Positions 1 to 8,698 are shown, counted from the stretch's first letter. The stretch: 43,676 nt of DNA from Peptoniphilus_A harei_B (GCA_032560695.1 JAWGHR010000010.1:1-43676), one strand, 5' to 3'. Translations and numbers: made by a program. The notes: generated from the letters alone by a model not told the origin.

Positions 1-26
1 CGTACGTGGGGTGAAGGGGGTGGTTT

Positions 27-65
27 GGAGGGGCAAGGGGCCTCACGATGCCCCTAAGCCCCTCC
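27..65. repeat. GC-rich palindrome, REP-like
   Basis: The left arm GGAGGGGC-AA-GGGG (27-40) pairs with CCCC-TAA-GCCCCTCC (51-65) around a 10-nt loop, giving 12 GC-rich pairs with a small internal loop. The surrounding DNA is very AT-rich, so this block is out of character. The plus strand from 8 to 40 also has four runs of at least four G, which could form a quadruplex. No coding frame is convincing. It could be a REP-type element or part of an RNA beginning left of the window. The nature of the element is inference. Confidence 0.5.
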
Positions 66-75
66 AATATTGATT

Positions 76-142
76 CGTAAAGCTTGGCTTTACAAAAACT
101 TCTCAAAGACAAAGTCTTTTACCATTTGCTTTACGATTTTTT
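76..142 (+). terminator. possible terminator of an element left of the window
   Basis: CGTAAAGC (76-83) can pair either with GCTTTAC (87-93) in a tight hairpin or with GCTTTACG (128-135), which is followed directly by a T-rich run. This would end plus-strand transcription entering from the left edge. The alternative pairings are visible in the sequence; the terminator role is inference. Confidence 0.35.
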
Positions 143-158
143 AATTTTATAAAAATAA

Positions 159-186
159 AAAAATCTGTAGTTTCCTACAGATTTTT
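159..186 (-). terminator. intrinsic terminator of the MltG-like gene
   Basis: AAAAATCTGTAG (159-170) and CTACAGATTTTT (175-186) form a perfect 12-bp stem with a 4-nt loop. It lies 10 bp past the stop of the minus-strand gene, with a T tract on either strand, so it may work in both directions. Confidence 0.85.
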
Positions 187-195
187 CTCATTTCT

Positions 196-882
196 TTAAT
201 TTTGTGTAAGTTCTCTAATTATATTTTCTACCTTTGAAGGCATTGTGAACTCGTGGTCTCCTGGTGCGAAGACTGATACTCCAAACCTATTGCATTCTGC
301 TACGAAGGCCTGGTCTGATTCTATTGCTCCTAGGTCTAGAAGTTTCTTGCCAACTTGGGCAGGTCCTTCTCCTTCGGCAATATTTATCTTGTAGGTCTTT
401 AGTTCAATGCCTGCTATTTCTGCAAGGATTTCTTTTACCTTCATGCCCTTGGCGAACTCATAGGCACCAGGGACAATCTTGCCTTCTATTTGCATGTCTT
501 CTGCAAGAGCCTTGTAAGTTGGCATGTCTGCAATTAGTCCCTTGGAAATTAGAAGTTCTCCAAGGCTATCTAGGTTTGTTCCCTCAGGTACTGTAAAGGA
601 ATTTACATTTTCTTCTTCTTCATCATTTTTTTCATCGTCTACTAGGACAACGGGCTTAACTGCTTTTTCTTCTCTTAGGCCTGTTGCTATAAGAATATCG
701 CCATATGTTTTTTTAACTTCGTCTACTAATCCAATTTTTACATCCTTTGTGGAAATTGAATTTAAGTAAAGGGAATCCATCCTCCACTTGATTACAAAAA
801 TTAGGACTAAGAAGAAAAGTATTGATAATAAAACTTGGCAGAATTTAATAAAAAATAGCTTGCCTTTGTTAAAATTATTCAA
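196..882 (-). CDS. membrane-anchored protein with two MltG-type LysM-like domains
   Basis: The protein has 228 residues if started at the TTG at 882, preceded by AAAGAGG at good spacing; this avoids overlap with the divergent gene at 956. A short N-terminal stretch is followed by one membrane helix (FFIKF...LIFVIKW), an acidic linker (DDEKNDEEEEN), then a domain reading like the N-terminal LysM-like domain of endolytic transglycosylase MltG/YceG (VPEGTNLDSLGELL...GAYEF...EIL). A second, weaker copy follows (INIAEGEGPAQVGKKLL...). The MltG catalytic domain is absent, so it probably binds rather than cuts peptidoglycan strands. Family assignment rests on motif likeness only. Confidence 0.6.
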   Translation of the reverse strand: MNNFNKGKLFFIKFCQVLLSILFFLVLIFVIKWRMDSLYLNSISTKDVKIGLVDEVKKTYGDILIATGLREEKAVKPVVLVDDEKNDEEEENVNSFTVPEGTNLDSLGELLISKGLIADMPTYKALAEDMQIEGKIVPGAYEFAKGMKVKEILAEIAGIELKTYKINIAEGEGPAQVGKKLLDLGAIESDQAFVAECNRFGVSVFAPGDHEFTMPSKVENIIRELTQN

Positions 883-955
883 AATAAACCTCTTTTCATC
901 ATGTTTTGATATAATTATATCAGCAAAGGCGTAAAATGAAAAGTTTGGAGATTTT

Positions 956-1945
956 ATGAGAGAAATTATTGTTAACAAGAACGATGAGGGAAGAAGGCTT
1001 GACAGGTTTTTAAAAATTTATTTTGAAAAGGCACCTCTTTCCTTTATATATAAAAATTTGAGAAAGAAAAATATTGTGGTCAATGGGAAGAAGGCCAAGC
1101 CTGAGGACATCTTAAGTGAAGGCGACAAGATCAAATTATTTTTGGCAGAGGAAACTATTGAGAAGTTTAAAAAAGATATTAAGAAGTCAAAAAATTCCAA
1201 GATGCCAGATATTTTGTACGAAGATGAGGACATCATCCTTGTGAAGAAGCCCATCAACATGCTTACTCACAACGACTCAAAGGGCTATCAAGACAATGCT
1301 CTTGACAGGATGGTGGACTATCTCATTGCCCAGGGCGACTACAATCCAAGGCTTGAGAAGTCCTTTAGGCCTGCCTTTGTCAACAGGCTAGACAGGAACA
1401 CTTCTGGCATCTTAATTGGAGCGAAAAACTTGAAGTCTTTACAGGACTTAAACCAAGCCATAAAGAAGAGAGAGATTAAAAAACTCTACCTTACTCTTGT
1501 GGCTGGCAGGGTTACGAAAGATTTTGATGTTGATATAAACCTCAAAAAGACTGGCAACAATGTAATGAAAAAGTCTTCGAGAGATGAGGGCAAAAGGGCT
1601 CTTACAGAGTTTAAGGTCCTTAAGTCCAACAAGGACTACTCTCTTTTATCTGTCAACTTGATCACTGGAAGGACCCACCAAATTAGGGCATCCCTAAAGG
1701 AAGAGGGTCTTGCTATTGTTGGGGACAGGAAGTATGGCGACGACAGGGTCAACAAGGTCTTTAGGGAGAAGGGACTGGACTCACAATTCTTGCACAATTA
1801 CGCCATAGTTTTTGAGTCAGATGCCTTTAAGGGTTTAAAGGGCAAGTCCTTTGTCTACCTTCCTGATGGTAAGATGAAGGCCTTAGCTGAAGATATTTTT
1901 GAGATAAATTTAGGGGATTTGTTAAATGAAAAAAATAATTTTTAG
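956..1945 (+). CDS. RluA/RluC-family 23S rRNA pseudouridine synthase
   Basis: This 329-residue enzyme converts selected uridines to pseudouridine in structured RNA, most likely 23S rRNA. An N-terminal S4 RNA-binding domain (residues ~1-75, EGRRLDRFLKIYF...KNIVVNGKKAKPEDIL) is followed by the catalytic domain. The family signature appears as RLDRNTSG with the catalytic Asp at about residue 146, and the later GRTHQIR motif is intact. The length is normal. The ATG follows TTTGGAG. Its 3' end overlaps the next gene by 20 bp, so it is likely the first gene of an operon running to 5758. Which uridines it modifies cannot be told from sequence. Confidence 0.9.
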   Translation: MREIIVNKNDEGRRLDRFLKIYFEKAPLSFIYKNLRKKNIVVNGKKAKPEDILSEGDKIKLFLAEETIEKFKKDIKKSKNSKMPDILYEDEDIILVKKPINMLTHNDSKGYQDNALDRMVDYLIAQGDYNPRLEKSFRPAFVNRLDRNTSGILIGAKNLKSLQDLNQAIKKREIKKLYLTLVAGRVTKDFDVDINLKKTGNNVMKKSSRDEGKRALTEFKVLKSNKDYSLLSVNLITGRTHQIRASLKEEGLAIVGDRKYGDDRVNKVFREKGLDSQFLHNYAIVFESDAFKGLKGKSFVYLPDGKMKALAEDIFEINLGDLLNEKNNF

Positions 1946-4538
1946 GTCTCCAAGGGAAGATTTAGATTTTGAAAATTTAAAGGGCGAGAAAACTTTAGTG
2001 GTCTTGCCCTCTCAATCTGCTATAAATTTTTACATAAGGGACATGCTAAAAAAGGGCATGGACATAAATAAGACTGAGTTCGAGACCTTCGACGGTATTG
2101 GAAGAAGGAACAGGGCAAAAAGGCCAGATGGGATTTTAAAGTATTTGGTCTTGTCAAAGATTATGAAGGAAGAGCTTAGGGATTTTAAAATTTTCCCAGA
2201 GACTGTAGACTTAGTCCTAGATTTTTTTGATGAGCTTGCAGAAAATTATTTAGACTCAAGAGATTTTGAGAAGATTCCTGGAGAAATTTTTGTAGATCTT
2301 GCCAAGGTCTTTGAATCTTATGTGGAATACTTTGCTGGCAGGGGATACGACATCTATGGAAGGGTCAAGGAAGAGTCCATTAGGGCAAGCAAGTTCGACT
2401 CCATAATTATTTCTGGCTTTTTGGAATTTGGAAAGACTGAAGAAGAGATTATAAAAATTTTATCTGACTTATCTGAGAAAGAAGGGAAAAATATTTTTAT
2501 TGACCTGCCCTTTAATTTTATTAAGTCAGACCTAGTGGATGGGCTTATTAAAAAATTAGAAGCCTATGGCTTTGCCCTTGATGAGAGAGAATCTATTGAC
2601 TACAAGAGGGAAATAGATAGGGAGAAAATAAAAGTTTTGTCCTCAAAGGACAATTTTTATAATTTATTTTTCTCTAACTTGATTTTGCTTTTAAAGGACA
2701 AGGAAGTAAGTGATATTACAATTTTGAGTGGGTCTCCAAGGCTTTCAGAAAAAATTAGGGGAAGAGGAAAGCTTCAAGGTCTTGAATTTAATCTCCCAAG
2801 GAAGGAGAGGTCTTTACTTGAGAGAGAGTTTGTGGCTATCTTAGATTATTTTCTCGACAAGTCTAAGGCAAACAGCTTGAAGCGAGTTAGGTTATCCTAC
2901 TTTCCTTTGTCAGTAGATGTTATCAATCTTGAATCAAGTCTTATGTCCTATAATTTTAAAAACTTAGGGGATATAGATTTTTCTAAGCAAAGAGACCTAA
3001 GGCTCAATGAAGGCGAACTTGATGACTTCATAAAGGGAGTGGACCTTCTAAAGGATGAAAAAATTTCTTCAAGGGAAGAGCTTTCTTATTATCTTGAATT
3101 TTTTAAAAACTACTTAGAAAGTCCTAGAGGAAAAATAGAAAAGGCCCTTGAGAGGAATCCTGAAAGTCCACTGATTCGTGACCAAAGATTTTTGGAAGAA
3201 CTTGATGATGTCTTTATTAAGATGGAGACTTTGAGAGAATTTTATAAGTCAATAGACCTTGCTGACTTTGTCTTGATCCTCAAAAAATATATGGAAAAGA
3301 TTAGGCTCCATGAGGTCCAAAATCTTGAAGGGATAGAAATTTCCAGTCAGGCCTCCAACTATTACAGGGATTTTAAAAATCTAATTTTAATTGGCTTTGA
3401 CGAATCTTATGGAGATGACAAGAGGTCTAATTTTATCTACAAGCAGGAAAGCCATGAAGCCATGGAAGAGCTTGGACTTGTAAAAGATAATTTCAAAAGA
3501 GACTATTCTTATTTAATCTATGACTTGCTTGTGGCAGAAGATGTCTTGATTCTATGTGGCGACAAGGACAAGGGATTTTCAAAACTTTTGAATTCCCTGA
3601 TCCTTGACTTGGACCTAGGAGTAGAAGAAGTTAAAAAAATATACGAGACGGGGAAACTCTACAGGACAAGAGAAGTCAAAGAAAATAACTACCTAATAGA
3701 TGCAGGAGAGCTTGGAGAGATTAACAAGAAGATTTCTGAAAGACCCTATTCAGTCACAGACTTTGACATCCTAAAGGACTGCCCAAGACGCTTTCTCTTT
3801 GAGAGAGTCTACAGGATTGGCAAGCTTGAAAAGGACTACGAGGACAGATTTTATATTGAAGCTGGAGAAAAATACCATAAGGTTTTGGAAAGCTACTTCA
3901 AACAAGAAGAGGGCTTTGATGATGATAGGCTATTAAAAATAATTTTGGAAGTTGAAAATCTTGGGGACTTTGATGACCTTTCCTTCTTGGATAAGGTTTC
4001 GGTCTTAAACTCACAAAGGATTCTTGGAGACTATATAAAGAAAGACCTAGAGAGCCAAGCCAAGTATGGTTACAAGCCAAGATACTTTGAGGAAGGATTT
4101 GAAACAGAAATAAATGACCTAAAGATCAGAGGAAGGATTGACAGGATTGATGTCCTTGGGGACAAGGAAATCCTCATGGACTACAAGAGGTCTGGTGTCA
4201 AAAAGAAAAAGGAAATTGATGAACTAAAATCCTTCCAAATGCCCCTTTATGCTATAGCGAGAAAAAAACTGGGTAAGAAGATAGTAATGGCCAACTACGG
4301 GTCCGTTAAGAGGGGAGAAATCGCCACTGTCATAAAAAACTCTGACTTCCTGCCAAAGGACGACAAGGGAAGGTATTATATGACAGATGAAGATTTAAAG
4401 GACCTCTTAAATAAATTTGAAGCTGAGATAGTCAGACTAACTTCTAATATTAGGTCTGGCGATTATGAATCCACAAGTGATTGCAAGAATTGTGATTACC
4501 TAGAAATTTGCGAGAACAAGGAGAGTTTTAATGGATAA
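1926..4538 (+). CDS. AddB-like PD-(D/E)XK nuclease with Fe-S cysteines
   Basis: 870 residues. The C-terminal third carries a RecB-type nuclease: His651, Asp739, Asp752-x-Lys754 (LMDYKRSG) and a QxxxY-like QMPLY. Cys619 (DCPRRF) together with Cys853, Cys856 and Cys862 matches the C-(~230)-C-x2-C-x5-C cluster that staples the AddB nuclease with a 4Fe-4S centre. The long N-terminal part resembles the helicase-like region of AddB, but no Walker A (GxxGxGKT) is present and the protein is shorter than typical AddB (about 1150). No addA lies beside it. It could be a divergent AddB whose AddA is elsewhere, or a stand-alone repair nuclease. Coupled by overlap to both neighbours. Confidence 0.75.
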   Translation: MKKIIFRSPREDLDFENLKGEKTLVVLPSQSAINFYIRDMLKKGMDINKTEFETFDGIGRRNRAKRPDGILKYLVLSKIMKEELRDFKIFPETVDLVLDFFDELAENYLDSRDFEKIPGEIFVDLAKVFESYVEYFAGRGYDIYGRVKEESIRASKFDSIIISGFLEFGKTEEEIIKILSDLSEKEGKNIFIDLPFNFIKSDLVDGLIKKLEAYGFALDERESIDYKREIDREKIKVLSSKDNFYNLFFSNLILLLKDKEVSDITILSGSPRLSEKIRGRGKLQGLEFNLPRKERSLLEREFVAILDYFLDKSKANSLKRVRLSYFPLSVDVINLESSLMSYNFKNLGDIDFSKQRDLRLNEGELDDFIKGVDLLKDEKISSREELSYYLEFFKNYLESPRGKIEKALERNPESPLIRDQRFLEELDDVFIKMETLREFYKSIDLADFVLILKKYMEKIRLHEVQNLEGIEISSQASNYYRDFKNLILIGFDESYGDDKRSNFIYKQESHEAMEELGLVKDNFKRDYSYLIYDLLVAEDVLILCGDKDKGFSKLLNSLILDLDLGVEEVKKIYETGKLYRTREVKENNYLIDAGELGEINKKISERPYSVTDFDILKDCPRRFLFERVYRIGKLEKDYEDRFYIEAGEKYHKVLESYFKQEEGFDDDRLLKIILEVENLGDFDDLSFLDKVSVLNSQRILGDYIKKDLESQAKYGYKPRYFEEGFETEINDLKIRGRIDRIDVLGDKEILMDYKRSGVKKKKEIDELKSFQMPLYAIARKKLGKKIVMANYGSVKRGEIATVIKNSDFLPKDDKGRYYMTDEDLKDLLNKFEAEIVRLTSNIRSGDYESTSDCKNCDYLEICENKESFNG

Positions 4539-5070
4539 AAAAGAACTTAGAAAAAAATATACTAAAGTTAGGGCAGAAGTTGAGGACAAGGAACTCAAGG
4601 ACAAGCTAATAAGAAAAAACTTAAGAGAACTTGAAATTTATAAAGATGCCAAGTCTGTCTTTGTGTTTATTTCTTACAAGTCAGAAGTTGACACAAGAGG
4701 AATAATCGAGGACATCTTAGCTGATGGAAAAAAACTTTTGGTGCCTCTTGTTAAGGGTAGCCAGATGATCGCTGTTGAAGTCAAGGGCATCGAAGATCTT
4801 GAGCCAAACAAGATGGGGATTCTTGAGCCCAAGTCTGGAGAGGAAGTGACAGATGTTGACTTGACTATCACTCCTGGACTTGCCTTTGACAAGGCTGGAT
4901 ATAGGATTGGCTACGGTGGTGGCTACTATGACAAGTTCTTTGCCAAGGTTGATACAACAAGGCTGGGAATTGGTTACTATGACCAGTTTGTGGAAAGTCT
5001 TGTTCACGAAGACTACGACAAGCCACTTGAATATCTTTTGACTGATAGGGGACTGATTGAATTTGAATAG
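4531..5070 (+). CDS. 5-formyltetrahydrofolate cyclo-ligase
   Basis: 179 residues, the usual length. It uses ATP to convert 5-formyl-THF to 5,10-methenyl-THF, returning this stored folate to one-carbon metabolism. The C-terminal signature TPGLAFDKAGYRIGYGGGYYDKFF-type segment (about residues 111-134) is clear, and the basic N-terminus (KKELRKKYTKVRAEV) is typical. It starts 8 bp before the stop of the nuclease gene, so translation is probably coupled. Folate use links it loosely to the dihydrofolate reductase gene at 9574. Confidence 0.92.
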   Translation: MDKKELRKKYTKVRAEVEDKELKDKLIRKNLRELEIYKDAKSVFVFISYKSEVDTRGIIEDILADGKKLLVPLVKGSQMIAVEVKGIEDLEPNKMGILEPKSGEEVTDVDLTITPGLAFDKAGYRIGYGGGYYDKFFAKVDTTRLGIGYYDQFVESLVHEDYDKPLEYLLTDRGLIEFE

Positions 5071-5758
5071 ATACAAAAGAGAATATCCAATAATAGAAGC
5101 AAAGACTTGGAAGTGGGTTTTGTCCCTAATCCTCTCTATAGGATCATTCTTTTTGGTGAGCCTGATTTTTGCCCTTTTGGGAATTCAAAATGAAATCTTA
5201 ATCGCTCTTTTAATAAGTGTTTTGTGCCTAATGTCTCTTTGGGTGGTGGATAGGCAATTTATATTTAAAATTTTCTTGCCCTTAAAGATGAAGGACTTGC
5301 TCTACATTTTACTTGGACTTGGTTTTTCCTTTGTGGCAGTTATTTTTGCATCAATTGCAATGGCGCAAATGGGAATTCAAGGCTCAGCCAATCCAATTTT
5401 TGATATCTTGACTGATGAAAATATAAAGAGATTTATTGTATCAACTATGGTGCAGTTTATTGCCGAGGAAATAATTTTTATAATTCCCTTCTTGTTTGTG
5501 ATTAGCAAGATGAAGACAAAGAATGAAAAGTTAAAGACCCTTGTGGCTATACTTGTGTCATCAGTTATATTTGGTGCCATGCACCTATCAACTTATAACT
5601 TCAACATTCTCCAGGCAGTTCTTGTGATTTCTATAATAAGAACGGGACTCTCCATGTCCTATGTCCTTTCAAAGAATTTGACAGTGACTTACCTAGTTCA
5701 CATGATTTATGACTGGGTATTGATTTGGATTTATTTAGTAGCTGGTCAAATGGCATAG
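5057..5758 (+). CDS. CPBP-family intramembrane metalloprotease
   Basis: 233 residues starting at TTG 5057 inside the end of the previous gene, with AGGGGA upstream. Several hydrophobic helices surround the three CPBP (CAAX-protease/bacteriocin-processing) motifs: EEIIF (motif 1), FGAMH (motif 2) and VHMIYDW (motif 3). The glutamates and histidines that bind zinc in the family are present, but the Arg of the usual EExxxR is replaced by Ile. It sits in the plasma membrane; the substrate is unknown. Last gene of the operon; an 18-bp repeat array starts at its stop codon. Confidence 0.8.
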   Translation: MNLNRYKREYPIIEAKTWKWVLSLILSIGSFFLVSLIFALLGIQNEILIALLISVLCLMSLWVVDRQFIFKIFLPLKMKDLLYILLGLGFSFVAVIFASIAMAQMGIQGSANPIFDILTDENIKRFIVSTMVQFIAEEIIFIIPFLFVISKMKTKNEKLKTLVAILVSSVIFGAMHLSTYNFNILQAVLVISIIRTGLSMSYVLSKNLTVTYLVHMIYDWVLIWIYLVAGQMA

Positions 5759-5950
5759 ACTTGTGGAAAAGAAGGAGCTTGTAAAGAGGTAGGAGTTTAT
5801 AAAAAAATAAGAACTTATAAAAATTTGTGGCTTTGTAAAGATTTATGACTTTGTAAAAATTTATAAAGTTGTAGAAAATTATGAACTTGTAAAAAGTTAC
5901 AAACTAATATAATTAGAAAATAAAATTGAATAAGCTTGTAAAAATTTACA
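5758..5950. repeat. 18-bp degenerate tandem repeat array A
   Basis: Units start every 18 bp at 5758, 5776, 5794, 5812, 5830, 5848, 5866, 5884 and 5902, best copies reading near ACTTTGTAAAAATTTATG. A further out-of-phase copy lies at 5933. In the plus frame through GAG at 5775 they read as hexapeptides such as ELVKR, GFVKIY, DFVKIY and ELVKSY, with two stops. Related arrays lie at 21436, 25718 and 41371. It fills the space between convergent genes. Confidence 0.85.
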
Positions 5951-5958
5951 AAAAAAGT

Positions 5959-5998
5959 ACCACGACTTAATGGGATCACAATAAAGTCGTGGTTTTAT
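5959..5998. terminator. bidirectional terminator between convergent genes
   Basis: ACCACGACTT (5959-5968) pairs perfectly with AAGTCGTGGT (5984-5993), followed by TTTATTTTT on the plus strand and preceded by an A-rich run that serves the minus strand. It separates the CPBP operon from the YitT gene. Confidence 0.85.
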
Positions 5999-6014
5999 TT
6001 TTGCTCAAAAGTAA

Positions 6015-6899
6015 TTAAATTGAAATTTCTTTGAAGCCATTGCCAAGGATTTCTGAAGTATCAGAAACTGTGACAAAGGCATCCTTGTCTGTGTGTTTTA
6101 CTATTTGTCTAAGCTTAACAAGCTGTCTTGAAGAGCAAACAACGTAAAGGATGTAGACGTCCTTCTTCTTGTAAGAAGTCACTCCCTTGATGTAGGTTGC
6201 TCCCCTGTGGATCTCTTCATAAATTTCTCTTGCAATCTCTTCATTGTAATCAGAGATGATTAGGACTTGTTTTTGTTTTCCAACTCCCAGTTGGATCCTG
6301 TCGATGACAGTGTAGTTAATGAACATAAGTATTAAAGTGAATAGGACCTTGTCAATAGAGTAGAGGTAACCAAGGCAGCAAACTATTATAAAGTTGATTC
6401 CCATTAGGACGTTGCCAATGGAGATGTTGAGTTTCTTCTTTAGTATAGCTGCAATTATGTCGAGGCCACCAGTTGATGTTCCATTCCTAAAGGCAAAGCC
6501 TGCTCCAATTCCATTTAAGAGTCCTCCAAAGATACAAGCTAGTATAGGTTCTTGAGTCATATAAAAGCCTGGTGCCAATTTCTCAAAGATGGAAATAAAT
6601 ATAGATAGGAGGAAAATCACAAGAGTTGAAAAAAATGTAAAGTCCCTATCTAGGTATACTAAACTCAAAACTGATGTTGGAAGGTTCATCAAAAAAACAA
6701 GTAGGGGAAGGCTAAGTCCCGTTACGTTGGAAGTCAAAATTGATAGACCAGTTAGTCCTCCTGATATAAGTAAGTTGGGTTTAATAATATATGTAATAGA
6801 AAAGGCAGTTATTATGCTACAAAAAATTACAGAAAGCAATTTCCTGCCAAAAGTTTTTGAAAAAATCCAGTCCTTAAAACTAGTTTTATGTAAATTCAC
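6015..6899 (-). CDS. YitT-family membrane protein with DUF2179 domain
   Basis: 294 residues from a GTG start with GAGGTGAT upstream. Five or six hydrophobic helices occupy residues ~15-200, with the family's glycine-rich motif (FRNGTSTGGLDIIA). A soluble C-terminal domain of about 80 residues (RGATYIKGVTSYKKKDVYILYVVCSSRQ) matches the DUF2179 domain found on many YitT proteins. The function of the family is not established. A second, shorter member lacking this tail is at 19550. Transcribed alone, converging on the CPBP operon. Confidence 0.85.
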   Translation of the reverse strand: MNLHKTSFKDWIFSKTFGRKLLSVIFCSIITAFSITYIIKPNLLISGGLTGLSILTSNVTGLSLPLLVFLMNLPTSVLSLVYLDRDFTFFSTLVIFLLSIFISIFEKLAPGFYMTQEPILACIFGGLLNGIGAGFAFRNGTSTGGLDIIAAILKKKLNISIGNVLMGINFIIVCCLGYLYSIDKVLFTLILMFINYTVIDRIQLGVGKQKQVLIISDYNEEIAREIYEEIHRGATYIKGVTSYKKKDVYILYVVCSSRQLVKLRQIVKHTDKDAFVTVSDTSEILGNGFKEISI

Positions 6900-6919
6900 A
6901 CTATCACCTCAGTCTTAAT

Positions 6920-7230
6920 GATACACTATTAAGAGAAAAAATTTAAGCTATAAATTATTTAATTGTTAAAAATAATCTGTTGATAAAAAATTGGTAAAAA
7001 GTAATGAGAAAGTTTGAAGCTATAAGTATTGGTAAGTTAGTGAAAATGATTACCGAGTGAGAATTCTAGGGATTTATTTGGGATAAAGAAAAATTCCACA
7101 TGAAAAAATATAGATTATAAATAATAAAAAATTTTTTCTATTTGTTACGAATTGAATTAATAAGAGCAAAAAAAAATAAAATGATTAAACTAAAATTATA
7201 ATATCAAACAATTAGTTAAACTTAATAGCC
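6920..7230. other. AT-rich intergenic region upstream of gdhA
   Basis: About 310 bp with no gene. From roughly 6985 to 7050 there is a weak resemblance to the 18-bp arrays (frames giving KLVKSN, then diverging with stops), too poor to call. No other structure was recognised apart from the gdhA promoter that follows. Confidence 0.4.
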
Positions 7231-7234
7231 TTGC

Positions 7235-7263
7235 TTGAACTTAATATTTCTATTTGCTATAAT
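7235..7263 (+). promoter_or_regulatory. sigma-A type promoter of gdhA
   Basis: TTGAAC (7235-7240) and TATAAT (7258-7263) are separated by 17 bp. The 5' UTR would be about 45 nt and ends in AAAGGAGAG before the ATG. A perfect -10 fits the highly biased, expression-type codon use of gdhA. Confidence 0.8.
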
Positions 7264-7315
7264 TAAGACTGTAAGAAATGGTTATCATGATTATACATAA
7301 AGGAGAGTGTTAAAA

Positions 7316-8581
7316 ATGACAGATACTTTAAATCCGTTAGTAGCAGCTCAACAAAAAGTTAAGGCTGCATGTGACAAGCTAGGTTGTGACCCAGCTGTTT
7401 ACGAAATTCTAAAAGAACCTGAAAGAGTAATTGAAATTACTATCCCAGTAAAAATGGACGATGGTTCAGTTAAAACTTTCAAAGGTTGGAGATCAGCTCA
7501 CTCAACAGCAGTTGGTCCAGCTAAAGGTGGATGTAGATTCCATCCAAATGTAAACCTTGACGAAGTTAAGGCTCTTTCACTTTGGATGACTTTCAAAGGT
7601 GGCGCACTTGGTCTTCCATATGGTGGAGGAAAAGGTGGAATTTGTGTTGACCCTTCAGAACTTTCTGAAAGAGAATTAGAACAACTTGCAAGAGGATATG
7701 TAAGAGGACTTCACAAATACCTTGGAGAAAGAATTGATATTCCAGCTCCAGACGTTAACACTAACGGACAAATTATGTCTTGGTTTATTGATGAATACAT
7801 CAAACTAAACGGAGACAGACAAGATATTGGAACTTTCACAGGTAAACCAGTTGGACTTGGTGGATCTGAAGGAAGAAACGAAGCAACAGGATTTGGTGTT
7901 GCTGTAGTAACTAGAGAAGCTGCTAAACGTGAAGGAATTGACTTCAAACACGCTAAGATTGCAGTTCAAGGTTTCGGAAACGTTGGATCTTTCACAGTTA
8001 AAAACATTGAAAGACAAGGCGGTACTGTTTACGCTCTAGCTGAATGGGACAAAAAAGAAGGAAACTACGCTCTATACAATGAAAATGGACTAGACTTCAA
8101 AAAACTTCTTGAATACAAGAACGAACACCACACACTAATCGGTTACCCAGATGCAAAACAAATTACTGACGAAGATTTCTGGACAGGCGAATGGGATATC
8201 TTAATTCCAGCAGCTCTAGAAAACGTAATTACTGGTGACGTTGCTAAAAAACTTAATGTTAAATTAGTTTGTGAAGCAGCTAACGGTCCTACAACTCCAG
8301 AAGGAGATAAGGTTCTTCTTGACAGAAAGATCCCTCTAACTCCAGACATCTTAACTAACTCTGGTGGAGTTCTAGTTTCTTACTACGAATGGGTTCAAAA
8401 CCAATACGGAATGTACTGGACAGAAGCTGAAGTAGAAGAAAAACAAGAAGCTGACATGATGAAAGCTATCGAAGGCGTATTCGGCGTTTGTGACGAATTT
8501 GATGTAGTTCCTAGAGAAGGAGTTTACATGTACGCTATCCAATCAATTGACAAAGCAATGAAACTTAGAGGATGGTATTAA
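7316..8581 (+). CDS. gdhA: glutamate dehydrogenase
   Basis: 421 residues. It interconverts glutamate and 2-oxoglutarate plus ammonia using a nicotinamide cofactor; in amino-acid fermenting anaerobes it usually opens glutamate catabolism. The glutamate-binding segment (PAKGGCRFHP, then PYGGGKGGI with the active-site lysines) and the Rossmann glycine motif (VQGFGNVGS, about residue 215) are present. ATG 7316 was chosen because the GTG at 7307 overlaps the ribosome site. The codon choice (AAC, GGA, AGA, CTT) is more uniform than in the repair genes around it, suggesting strong expression. The preference for NAD or NADP cannot be decided here. Confidence 0.93.
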   Translation: MTDTLNPLVAAQQKVKAACDKLGCDPAVYEILKEPERVIEITIPVKMDDGSVKTFKGWRSAHSTAVGPAKGGCRFHPNVNLDEVKALSLWMTFKGGALGLPYGGGKGGICVDPSELSERELEQLARGYVRGLHKYLGERIDIPAPDVNTNGQIMSWFIDEYIKLNGDRQDIGTFTGKPVGLGGSEGRNEATGFGVAVVTREAAKREGIDFKHAKIAVQGFGNVGSFTVKNIERQGGTVYALAEWDKKEGNYALYNENGLDFKKLLEYKNEHHTLIGYPDAKQITDEDFWTGEWDILIPAALENVITGDVAKKLNVKLVCEAANGPTTPEGDKVLLDRKIPLTPDILTNSGGVLVSYYEWVQNQYGMYWTEAEVEEKQEADMMKAIEGVFGVCDEFDVVPREGVYMYAIQSIDKAMKLRGWY

Positions 8582-8610
8582 TCCTTACAAGTAAATAAAT
8601 GCTGAAAAAG

Positions 8611-8656
8611 CCGCAAGTTATCTTGCGGTTTTTTTGTGTTTAAGTTTAACTTAGGG
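8611..8656 (+). terminator. gdhA terminator plus TTAAGTTTAACTTA palindrome
   Basis: CCGCAAG (8611-8617) and CTTGCGG (8622-8628) form a stem with loop TTAT and a seven-T run. Just after comes TTAAGTTTAACTTAGG, a small palindrome that recurs after the terminators at 19112 and 20581. Confidence 0.88.
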
Positions 8657-8698
8657 TGAAGAATTTTTATTTTGGAAATCCTATGGGCTTGAATAAAA

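Noticed and set aside
264..596. 110-codon plus-strand frame opposite the MltG-like gene
   Set aside because: Antisense to a gene with a clear anchor, domain pattern, start and terminator; leucine-rich composition with no family likeness.
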